Position numbers and translations under genes: made by a program. The notes below the pieces were generated by a model. The model was not told where the DNA came from. It searched no databases and saw only the letters and a list, made by a program, of their open reading frames with translations. Shown piece by piece: positions 23,451 to 33,505 of a DNA stretch of 64,000 bases. Origin of the DNA: Proteromonas lacertae (Eukaryota > Sar > Bigyra > Opalinata > Proteromonadidae); assembly GCA_002245135.1 (NCBI GenBank), contig NGBS01001166.1, forward strand, positions 124,001-188,000, given 5' to 3'. Position 1 is the first letter of the stretch, and every line of letters starts with the position of its first letter.

Positions 23451-24055
23451 TGTTGTTCCCCGTATGGCGGAACTCTATATTCCAGAATGATTCAATCAAA
23501 ACTAATATGATATTCATGATGTTCGGAGTTAGTTATTAACAAATATATAGTTAGTTTGTCATATGACCTACATCTGTGATATACTTTTTTATGAACTTCA
23601 TTATTATCAATATTAAACTAATTTTTGTATATTTTCTATTTTAATGTATCAGTAACTAATACAGTCTAAAATACATTATCTGATATGAATAGAATTCACT
23701 ATTTTTAATGTTAAGGCTGTCAAAAAAGAAAAAAGAAAAAATAAGTTCAAGCCTCACTCAAGCCTGCTCTTTAATTTCCTTTTTTATTACCTTAACATTA
23801 AAAATAGTGAATTCTATTCATATCAGATAATGTATTTTAGACTGTATTAGTCACTGATACATTAAAATAGAAAATATACAAAAATTAGTTTAATATTGAT
23901 AATAATGAAGTTCATAAAAAAGTGTATCACAGATGTAGGTCATATGACAAACTAACTATATATTTGTTAATAACTAACTCCGAACATCATGAATATCATA
24001 TTAGTTTTGATTGAATCATTCTGCAATATAGGGTTCCGCCATACGGGGAACAACA
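23451..24055. mobile_element. Foldback MITE nested in the virus-like element
   Basis: 605-bp AT-rich palindrome. Arms of about 275 bp differ at only about four positions and enclose an unpaired loop of about 55 bp (about 23726-23780). Ends are TGTTGTTCCCC…GGGGAACAACA. The 5-bp sequence ATTGT flanks it on both sides (23446-23450 and 24056-24060) as a target-site duplication. No coding capacity, so it is non-autonomous. TG…CA ends with a 5-bp duplication fit mobilisation by a DDE integrase-type (Ginger-like) transposase, but that is inferred. It is not mirrored in the other arm, so it inserted into the unique spacer. Confidence 0.85.
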
Positions 24056-24294
24056 ATTGTAACTCTGGCAATGCTGTTGATCATCAACATCCTTCACTTC
24101 TCTGAGATAGCTATCCTTGTAAGTTCATTAACAGTATGGAGAATAAATCCATCAATGCCTTAAGAATGATAGGAGAGATCACCTCATACTTGGGATAGAT
24201 GATATCGATGTAAAGATTTCTCTTGATCGTGAGTTGATAGTTCTTTACCCACAAGACAATTTCATTTTTACAGTATCCCTTATCAGTGCAGTTC

Positions 24295-24615
24295 TTATCT
24301 ATGGGTGACTTTGCTTACAACAACATAGACTTGCTTAACGTTATCGGGAGAGGCTGGTAAAGCAACATTGTACTTTGCCTGGATCTTGCATTGCTTTTCG
24401 GCAATCATTAGCATCTGGTTCTTCTGCTCCTCGGAGATGTTCCTCCAGCACTTGAGCTCTCCATTGTTGAATCGTAGGAAGGTAACATTCAGGAGCTGGA
24501 TGATGAAGTTCTTGTCGGTGTCAATGATCTGGTGAACCGATCCTCTGAGTTGAACTTGCCATTGAAATGCATAAAGAACACTTACAAAAATATTATTATT
24601 ATTATTACGATGCAT
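24295..24615 (-). CDS. Virus-like element ORF, 106 aa, in inverted end (right copy)
   Basis: Identical translation to 18150-18470, in inverted orientation. Part of the terminal inverted repeat of the element. No family recognised. Confidence 0.4.
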   Translation of the reverse strand: MHRNNNNNIFVSVLYAFQWQVQLRGSVHQIIDTDKNFIIQLLNVTFLRFNNGELKCWRNISEEQKNQMLMIAEKQCKIQAKYNVALPASPDNVKQVYVVVSKVTHR

Positions 24616-25238
24616 GGTGAATTATAAGAACTCCAGAGTAGTTGAGAACAGAGTGGAAATTCTGGAGTTAAGAATTGGTAAAAAGTATACAATTGTTAGC
24701 TTCATGTTCCCACGTTTCCTCAATTACATTAAAAAGCTATTTCAAAGTCATCATCGTCGCTAAAAAACTTCAACTTCAACCTCTCTTGGTGATAAACACT
24801 TGTAAAGGCCATTTAGAAAACACTTAAGGAATGAAAATTGCCTTTACAAAATTACTCCTAGATCGAAAAGATCCTTTGATCAATAATACTCCACCTTTGG
24901 GAGATGGTACCTTTAGGAAGAATCCCTCTGTAACAGCAATCTCCGTAGGAGCAATCTCGTAGATATCCGTATATATACTACATAGTTGCCTTCTTCTTGA
25001 TTACTTCTTAATATGTGCTTCCTCTTTATTTCATAATCTTGTCTCTTTGCTTCTAGAGACATAGACTGCTAGAACCACAAAATCTATAGAATTAAATATA
25101 ACTCTAAATATAGAGAGAAAATCCAAACTAAAATAAAAAAACAAAATTTAGTGACGATTCGTGAAACGACATACAATAATTTTAATTATTGTCCCAATTT
25201 CATTCCAAGTTTTCTTGTAGTTTTCAAGATATTTTAAC
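24616..25238. other. Outer end of the virus-like element and promoter of the hypothetical gene (right)
   Basis: Mirror of 17527-18149. No gene supported. Composition changes from element-like to AT-rich host-like at about 25.1 kb. Confidence 0.4.
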
Positions 25239-26210
25239 ATGCAACTTTCATTAAGTGAAAATCCAAATCCTCCAGCTTTACCACCAAAGAAAAGAGCTAT
25301 AGCAACAGCTGCTAAGAAAGAAGAAACAAAGACAATGCAACAGCAGTATGAAGATGTTGTATATAAATTTAAAGTATTACATTATATTCTCATTTAACAA
25401 CAATAGCAAATGAAAATACATCCATTAGAAGGATTTGAAGCAAGAATTGTGAAAGGTAAAATGGATGTTCCAAATGAAACTACAGAATTACAAGGAGAAG
25501 ATATCAATGCTGAAGATGGACCAGTAACAGAACCTCAAGGTGAAGACAATGAGGTAATTCAACCTATCAAGAAGCAGAAAAGAAATGATGGCGGTGCTAA
25601 AAGAGCTTCAAAGAAGATGACAACAGATGATACTAATCCTGGTGAAATCAAACAGTGGAAATTCGATCATTCAAAGGATAGAACATACAGAAAGCTACAG
25701 TTAGACAAAAATTTTAAGATAGATATAATTGGTAATATTTATGATGCTTCAACATTTGACAAAGGTAATCACTTCACTTTAAAGATTGACAACACTGTAA
25801 TTAGTAGTGTGACATATAAGGACGACAAATTAAGACCAAGAAAGATTTCAGTTAAAGATAGTGATGGTGGTATTCCAGAATGGAAAAAGATAATTACTGA
25901 AGCTGTGGAAGAGTTTATTAATAAAGCATTTCTCTTTGAACATGATACAACAAAGATTAGAGTAGTTATATTTCCTTATAAAGAAAATGGAAAAGTATGT
26001 GTAAATTATAGTTGTGATGATAAAAGGCCAATATTATTATTAGAAGGATCTGATGTTAAACCACTTGTTTTAACCAAAGGCTTTAATGTACAAGATGAAT
26101 TGGATCAGAAACAGATTAAAGTAACTGTTGCTCCAGATAACATTTGTTTAATTCCTAACAAACCAGGAGGTGAGTATGATGAAAATATTATAAATGTTTG
26201 GTTAACATGA
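25239..26210 (+). CDS. Hypothetical nuclear-type protein (right copy)
   Basis: Exact inverted copy of the gene at 16555-17526, with the same 48-nt intron between the exon ending near 25358 and the exon starting near 25407. Nothing distinguishes the two products: charged N-terminal region with basic patches, beta-rich C-terminal domain, no recognised family. Both copies keep their own upstream region up to the element end, so both could be expressed. Confidence 0.7.
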
Positions 26211-26821
26211 GAGTGATTTAAAGAATAACAATCATTAATTAAAATTATTATATATTCCATTTATAGAATTATATTGATTATAAATTTGTTTTTATAGTGT
26301 TTATCTTTTTGAGTTCAAGAATTACTTCAATGTATACTTATTCATTTATAGAAGTTGAATTCTATTTTGAAACTTTAAGTTGCAAAATAGATTTTCATTT
26401 TGGGACAAAAGTATACTTTTCCTATATAAAATTTTGAAAGAAGAGCCGTTTAAGTCACAGAGCCTACCGTTACTATATATATCATTTCACATACATCTAA
26501 CACTTTTACCATCCTCTTTTCATCATATTTCTCTACAACCATATCTCAATATTGATGATGTTATATCATCATCTACAGCATTATTTTAACATTTCTAAAA
26601 TAAATGAAACGAATATATTTTCATTTATTTCTTTTTCATCAGATTGAATAAATATAACTATATATCATTGTTAATAATATCATCATCATCTTCACTATAT
26701 TTCAACTTTTGATTTTTATTTAAAAACAAAACAAATTTATATTATTTTATAGTATTAAAGGGTTAGTCTATCTATACAATGTTTATGTAAATATTGAGAA
26801 TATGTTAAAATTACTCACAGC
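26211..26821. other. Intergenic spacer between convergent genes (right copy)
   Basis: Mirror of 15944-16554. No gene or RNA supported. Confidence 0.5.
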
Positions 26822-28027
26822 TTATACACTCAAATCTTTTGGAGTTTCCCAAGTGAAAGCTTGTTCTTTTCGACCAAAATGACCATAAGCAGCTGTCTTA
26901 CGATATATAGCACTTGTTAATCCTAAATCACGAATTATACAACCAGGACGTAAATCGAAATTCTTATTTATTATATCAATTAATTCAGTATCACTCTTCT
27001 TACCAGTTCCATAAGTATCAACATAAATTGATAAGGGATGATTTATACCAATTGCATAACTTAATTGAACTAAAACACGATCACATAAATTAGCATGAAC
27101 TAAACTCTTAGCAATCCAACGAGCAGCATATGCAGCACTTCGATCAACTTTACTTGGATCTTTACCACTGAAAGCACCTCCTCCATGAGCGCCCCAACCA
27201 CCATAAGTATCAACTATGATTTTACGACCTGTTAAACCAGCATCACCATGTGGACCACCTATTATAAATCGACCACTTGGATTTAAATGATATATTGTCT
27301 TATCATCTAATAATTCACTTGGAATTATTGGCTTTATTACATAAGTCATTAAATCTTCATGAATCTTTTCGTTTGAAACATCAGGACTGTGTTGAGTTGA
27401 GATTACTATTGTGTGAACACGAACAGGAATTAATTTGTTGCCTTCTTTCTTATATTCCATTGTTACTTGAGTTTTACCATCTGGACGAACCCATGGAAGA
27501 GTACCATTCTTACGAACTTCGGTTAGTTTATAACCTAATCTATTAGCATAATAAGCAGTAGCTGGCATATAATCTTCTGTTTCATTTGTGGCATAACCAA
27601 ACATTATACCTTGATCACCAGCACCTTGTTCTTCGGGAGCACGACCTACATGTACTCCTTGAGCAATATCAACACTTTGTTCTTCAATAGCTACTATCAC
27701 ATTCACAGATTGATAGTCTAAACCCTTGTCATCACTGTCATAACCGATATCTTTTATCGCATCACGAACTACTTTCTCATAATTCACTGTAGCTTTGGTT
27801 GTTATCTCACCAAACACCATTATCATCTTCGTCTTTGTGCAGGTCTCGCAAGCTACTTTACTGTTAGGATCTTGAGCTAAACAAGCATCTAATATCGCAT
27901 CACTTACAATATCACAAATTTTATCTAAAATATAGTAGTTGAACTCTTAGTTTTAAATTATACCTGGATGACCTTCATTTACACTCTCACTAGTGAACAA
28001 AAAGTGACCTTCTGGGAGACCAGACAT
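26822..28027 (-). CDS. MAT: S-adenosylmethionine synthetase (right copy)
   Basis: Exact inverted copy of 14738-15943, including the 39-nt intron (27925-27963). All ATP/methionine-binding signatures are intact, so the window carries two apparently functional genes with identical proteins. About 200 bp of upstream sequence (to 28226) is also duplicated, so the core promoter is probably shared by both copies. Confidence 0.96.
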
Positions 28028-28568
28028 TCTTTTTAAATGAAAATGATTAAATGAAATAAAAGTGAATGATGATGAAACGAACCAATCAAAATGATTTTAA
28101 ATTCATTTTTATAATTTTTGAATGAATTACGACTTCATCGGATTACCATTTACAATGATGAATATTAAAAATGGATTGTACTGATGATATCAATAATTCT
28201 GAGTATCATTTTGACTGTTGTGAGCCTCATGTTTTTGAAAAACAAATGTCCTTGATATATGAATTGCATATTTGATAATGGATCATTGCTTATTAGTAAT
28301 TTTTACGATTACTTTATTAGTTAGAATGTTAATTAGAAGTGATGTGATGAGTCATTTTTGAGTGATGTTTAAAATATATGATGAAAATCATAATTCATGA
28401 TATTTGAGAGTAATACAAAATGAGATTACTAGTTATTGAAGAAAATAAAAGAGTGATTTTAGATAATTTTTATGATTTATTGAGTTTATTTCTAATAATA
28501 CTGTATTTCACTATATTCAACACAAAATGTATTAAAATTTACAATCTAAACCTATTGATAATTATTAA
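28028..28568. other. Intergenic; contains right boundary of the inverted duplication
   Basis: Duplicated to about 28226, then unique AT-rich sequence up to the 3' end of the coiled-coil gene. A small open frame at 28420-28734 on the plus strand is antisense and unsupported. Confidence 0.5.
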
Positions 28569-31500
28569 TTATTCCATTTTCTGTTCTAATTTCGCATTTT
28601 CAATTCTAGCAGCACTTAAACTTGCTTCCAAATTCTTATTGGATGATTTTAATTCCATTATTTGTTTTTTCAAATACTCCACCTCACTTAATTTACATTC
28701 ATATTTGGTATTGATAATATTCAGTTTCTTGTGATATTCAACTATCTGTTTCTCCAATTCTGACTTGGAATCATATATTGAATCTTTCAAATTAGATTCT
28801 TCTCCTAATTCTTTCTGTAAATTACTCATCTATTGAGATAATCATATATATATATATACATTTAGTTTTGCTTCATCTAGTAATAATGTATATTCATGTA
28901 ATTTAACAGATAGTTTAGATATATTTTCTTCAAGCTGTTCAATATATAAACTCTTTTCTTTTAGATCTTTCTCTAAATTTTGTTTTATTTCAAGTAATTT
29001 ATTCTTATCAAGTCCTACTGAATTTAACTCTTTTACAATATCTTTACTTCCTTTTTTTAACGCATTTACTTGTCTAGTTAGTAGTTTATTCTCATCACAT
29101 ACCTCTCTGTATTGCATATAAATATCTTTTATTTCTTCATCTTTCATTTTCATTTGTGTATCATAATTATCAAGTTGGGTTGTTTGTTTATCTATTTGAT
29201 TTAATAATTATTATTAATAATATATACTTAATTGTTGTTTCAGTTTTGTAATTTCTGAGTTTAATCTTCCATTCTCTTCAAATAAATTCTGATTCTCATG
29301 TGTAACATTCTTTAAATCGGTAATATAATTCTTTAATTCTCCTTTCTTTAGTTGTAATTCATTATACAATTTTTCCTTTTCATCTTTCAGTCTTTCAATC
29401 TTTGATTCATATTCCTTTATTCTCTTTTCACTTCTATTTACGATTAACATATATTCAGATAATTGATTTCTTTCGTTTAACTCATTCTGTTGTGATGTTA
29501 TTCGTTGATTTACTTCTTCATTGTATTTACTTTCTAAATCGTTATATTGAAGTGTCAATTGATCAAGTTCATCCTATATATAACATATATATATATATAT
29601 TATTCATATTAAATATATATACAGTTATTTCATCTTTCTCTTTATCTATCAATATAATATTACTTCTCAATGAATTAATCTCATTTATTAAATCAGCTTG
29701 AGTTAGGTTTGAGTTTTCCAGTTGAAAAATGTTTTGATTATATTGTAGTGATGATTGATTATTATTCATTTTAACATCATTTAATTCTATTTTTAGATTA
29801 TTGATAATCATATCTTTATTTCTAATGTCTTGTTCAAATATTCTATTTTGAGTATTCAAAGTGTTAACTTCATTCCTTAATGCTGATAATTCTATTATCT
29901 TTTGTTGATCATATTCACTGCTAATAATACCTTCATAGGGTGGAGGTGGTGGAATATCAATATCTACTGAATCACACTGTTGATATACTAAATCCTTCTA
30001 TTATATCAGATAATTAATTATAAAATAATACACTTATATTTGTATTTGTATTAATCTGTATTGGGCTTGATAAGGTTTGATACATCTCCAACATATTATC
30101 TTTCTCATTTATTATCTGATATAATCTGTTTATCTCCTCATCTCTTCTATTTATTTCATATTTCAGTTTTTCATTTTCTTCACTTAAATCATGTTTTATC
30201 ACTGTATAATCAACTGCATTTCTATTACTATTATCATCATCGTTACTATCAGAATTTTCATTTAATTGTTGCTGTAATTTAGATATTATTTCATCTTTCC
30301 TATTCAGTTCATTTTCATAACTCATTGTTTTCATTAAAGTATCTTGCAATTGTGTTTGTAAGGAATCTATAAATTGATTATTGTTATTCTCTTCTTCTAT
30401 TATATTAATATCTTCATAATTATTAAACATCAATGTATTTGCAAGACTTATTCTTTATATTATCTAATTCTTCTTTTACTATTTCATATTTCAGTTTCAC
30501 ATCTTTATTCTAAAAAGGAAAATAAATATATTAACATATAAATAATACTTCATTTAATATTTCTTCATTTAATGATCTATTTGCTGATTCTAATTCAGAT
30601 TTCTCTTCTTCTATTGCAGTATAACTCTTCTTCAAATCACTTATTTCTTTATTCAGCTGTTCTACTGTTTTGTTCAATTCTTCTATTTTTCTTACATTAT
30701 CTAATTTATGTTTGTCTTTTGCAGCTTCTAATTGTTTCTATAAATAATAATAATATTAACAAATAGATAACTATACATTCACATAACTAAACTCTTCATT
30801 CAATTTTTCTTTCTCAGCTGTTAAAATATTCACTTTCTTATATAATTTATTAATTTGGTCTTGTAAAGTATCACAATATCTTGATTTTGCATTTAACTGG
30901 TCTTCTAAACTCTTCATTTGTTCACTTGCACTACCATAAGTATTCTATATTCATAAATAATAATAATAATAATAATAATACTCTCACAGTTTTACCCATT
31001 GAATCGATAGTGTGAAGTTCTTCCGTTATTCTTTTCATTTGATCTTTTAATTCTTTATTCGATCTCTTCAATACTTCAGCATCACTATAATAATAATAAT
31101 AATAATAATAATACGTCTTGTATTTCAATAATTTATCAACTATATTCTTCTGTTTTTCAATCTCTTTATCCTTCTCTATCATTTCCTCGTTCAAATATTT
31201 GACTTGATAGTTCAACTCTGATAAGGTTGTTACATTTACATCTTTTTTAAATTCAGCTGTCATTTTATCATCATTTAAATGGTTGTTATTAGAATACAAC
31301 ATTATTTCTTCATCTCTTATCTTTAATTGATTATTCAAATCTTCAATTTTCTTTTCTAATTCGGCTATTTTGTTCTTATACTCTTCTTTCTCTTTATTTG
31401 TAGCATCTATCATCTCAGCTCCTTCTGGTGATAAGAATGATTTATTAATAGATGTATTCAGTGTAGTTGTAGTTGTATTCATATCTGATTTTTGATTGGA

Positions 31501-32127
31501 AGATGGTTTTAATGGGTAAGACATATTTATTCCTGATTTTTTGTAGATTTCTGATAATACAGGTTTCATTTTTGACATTGGAATTACTGCTACAGTTTTG
31601 TTGTAGTGTTCATTTAATTCTCTTTTTAAATCAGATATTTCATTTGCATAACTATTACACTTATGTTTTTGTTGATTAAGGATGAAATTAGTTCGATTGT
31701 AATTGCTTTTTAATTCATTATAGTCTGTCAGCATTTTCCCCATCTCAGATGTGTGTTTTGCATTCAACTCAATCAATTCAGTATGTAACTAGTAGTAATT
31801 AAATCTCAAATTTATACTTGATTATTATCACGATGTAATTTTTCTACTTCCTTTCTCAATGGAATTACTTGTTTTGACATTTGCTTTTGCTTTCTCTCAC
31901 TTTCTTCATATTCAGTCTCTAAAAAGAATTTCATTACGTAAAAATACTCAAAGACTGCATTGATGTAGTTGTCATATACAAATCATTAAATAAGTGTTGA
32001 ACTAGGGGAAAGACTCAATTCCCAAAGGCTAGAATATTTAAATACAACAAATCGATACTTCATTATAGTCTAAAGCTTCTAACTGTTTTTTCAACCTCTC
32101 AAAATTAACTTCATCTGGTTTAAACAT
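28569..32127 (-). CDS. Long coiled-coil protein
   Basis: Minus-strand gene beginning MFKPDEVNFERLKKQLEAL at 32127 and ending at 28569, with at least ten exons (main blocks 31776-31000, 30920-30500, 30433-30040, 29990-29640, 29558-29220, 29150-28870, 28829-28569). Nearly the whole translation is heptad-rich, E/K/N/Q/L-rich coiled coil (about 1,000 residues), interrupted by a short Pro-rich stretch near 29945. It has no motor, GRIP or other head domain that I recognise. Several introns are microsatellites: (TAA)n at 30954-30981 and 31086-31113, (TA)n at 28844-28859 and 29585-29600. Probably a cytoskeletal, centrosomal or Golgi tether protein. It diverges from the RhoGAP gene over about 80 bp. 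Confidence 0.7.
31086..31113. repeat. (TAA)n microsatellite constituting almost a whole intron
   Basis: On the minus strand the intron reads GTA(TTA)n…TAG with nothing else; a sister intron lies at 30954-30981 in the same gene. Length alone brings the flanking coiled-coil exons into frame. Confidence 0.75.
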
Positions 32128-32206
32128 CTTTTTTAAATTTGTGGTGCGAAAAAAATGTTTGAGAGAAGCTTGAAATAACTGTCATTTTTTTATTTTTTTA
32201 TTTTTA

Positions 32207-33351
32207 ATGGGTAATAATCCTAGTAACCCTATTTTTGATGTTGATTTCGAAACTTCACCTGTATTAACACATAACTTAACTATTAATAGGATTCTACAGT
32301 TTTCATTTCCAATTGCATCGACTGTATAAAGAAGAAAAGTGGTAAAAGTGTTAAATTATTTAGAGATACTGTGTCTATGCAAATTTTACCAGATAATGAT
32401 AAGCTGGCTGAGTATTACATTAAATATACCTTGCTAGCCATAATGAACTGGTTTCAAAAGTGAAATCTTTGATAAAAACTCTAGATAAAACTCATGATTT
32501 TAATATATTAAGTAATGTATATAGTTGAAGTTTTTTTTATAATTCTTTAGCAAACTGATTTAGATCTAGTACCAGCCTTATTTGTATCATATTTTCGTCA
32601 TTTACCAAACCCAATCATACCTACAAGAGTATACAATCGTTGTATAGATTTCTTTGAAAAGAATTACAATGATCCAACATTACCTAAACAATTAATTCTA
32701 ATATTACTCTGTTATGTAAAGAGTTTATCTGATAAAAACATTGTATATATATTCATATATATAATATAGGAAATAATAAATATGTTGTTTAATTTTTTTA
32801 AAGACTTATTGAATAATATAAACTATGTTGATAATAAATTGACGTTTCATAATATAGCCTTATGTTTTGGTCCAGCTCTATTTAAAATACCTCAAAGTGA
32901 TGGACTGAGATTGAAAAGATCAGAATATCTATTAACTATACTGTATGAAGGATGGTATAGTAATGCAAAAATGAAAGAAAAAATGTATAACAATCCTGAA
33001 CAAATAATATCAAATTTATATAAATTAACAAGATCTACACTTCCGATTAGTGATACTGATAAGAATAAGATATATAGACAAGTTGTTTCTTATTATATTA
33101 CCTACAGAAACAAAGAATTATTGTCAGATTGTTTTAAAAATTGGAAATTATATCATTATAAGGGTAAATTATTGTATTTAGAAAAACTAACTAAGAAACA
33201 ACATCAACAGATTGAGTCATTTGTACAAATAGTACAATCGAATGAAATGGAGAAGAGAGAATTAAATGAGATATTGTATAATGAAAGGCAAAGAAATGAT
33301 GAATTGCAATATATACAGTCGTTTCAATACTCTATTAATGAAGATAAATAA
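32207..33351 (+). CDS. RhoGAP-domain protein
   Basis: Rho-family GTPase-activating domain. The start MGNNPSNPIFD at 32207 could be N-myristoylated (Gly2). Recognisable RhoGAP blocks: ELVSKVKSLIKTLDK (helix after the arginine-finger loop), LVPALFVSYFRHLPNPIIP (equivalent of the 'LKxYLRELPEPL' helix), and LTFHNIALCFGPALF (equivalent of 'MtxxNLAivfgPtL'). Introns include a 26-nt one at about 32414-32439, one at about 32518-32551 and a (TA)-rich one at about 32742-32769. In my splice model the position of the arginine finger (GIFR) reads KLADHNE, so the catalytic Arg appears to be missing, but this depends on uncertain 5' exons. A C-terminal helical tail follows. Confidence 0.75.
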
Positions 33352-33505
33352 TTTAAACTAATTTATTAATTTTTACTTTTTAAGGAAATGATGCTAAGAC
33401 GTTTATTAGTAATTTAAATAGTAAGCATAAAAAAATGACATAATAGTGAAGATATAATAAAAATAAATAAAACAAAACGGATATAATTTCTAAAAATTAA
33501 AAAGA

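Larger units (their letters stand above)
17650..25115. mobile_element. Virus-like element, probably Polinton-like/double-jelly-roll lineage, incomplete
   Basis: GC content and codon use rise sharply at about 17.7 kb and fall at about 25.1 kb. Within this span the long ORFs lie mainly on the minus strand and lack visible introns. The inverted ends (about 17.65-18.593 and 24.172-25.115 kb) act as terminal inverted repeats around a 5.58-kb unique core. The core carries a capsid-type gene cluster. I see no protein-primed DNA polymerase, integrase, packaging ATPase or protease, so it is a partial (broken) element, with perhaps one to three further breaks in the structural module. Insertion is likely recent, because most structural frames are still long and the arms are identical. 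The outer ends are approximate, since both flanks are the same mirrored host DNA and no target duplication can be read. Family assignment is by inference. Confidence 0.6.
24172..28226 (-). repeat. Right arm of the 4.05-kb inverted duplication
   Basis: Mirror image of 14539-18593 (coordinates sum to 42765), apparently without any indel. Outside 28226 the sequence turns into unrelated intergenic DNA before the coiled-coil gene. Inside 24172 it continues into element sequence that differs from the left side. Confidence 0.95.

Noticed and set aside
23451-24055. The palindrome as a replication origin or terminator hairpin of the element
   Set aside because: Flanking ATTGT duplication and precise TG...CA ends fit a transposon insertion better.
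14539-28226. Whole 13.7-kb unit as a single element with 4-kb terminal repeats including MAT
   Set aside because: MAT and its neighbour have host-type introns and AT-rich codons, the compositional change lies at about 17.7 and 25.1 kb, and no matching target duplication is visible at 14539/28226.
30954-31113. CRISPR-like or satellite array formed by TAA tracts
   Set aside because: These are simple microsatellites inside two spliceosomal introns; there are no unique spacers.
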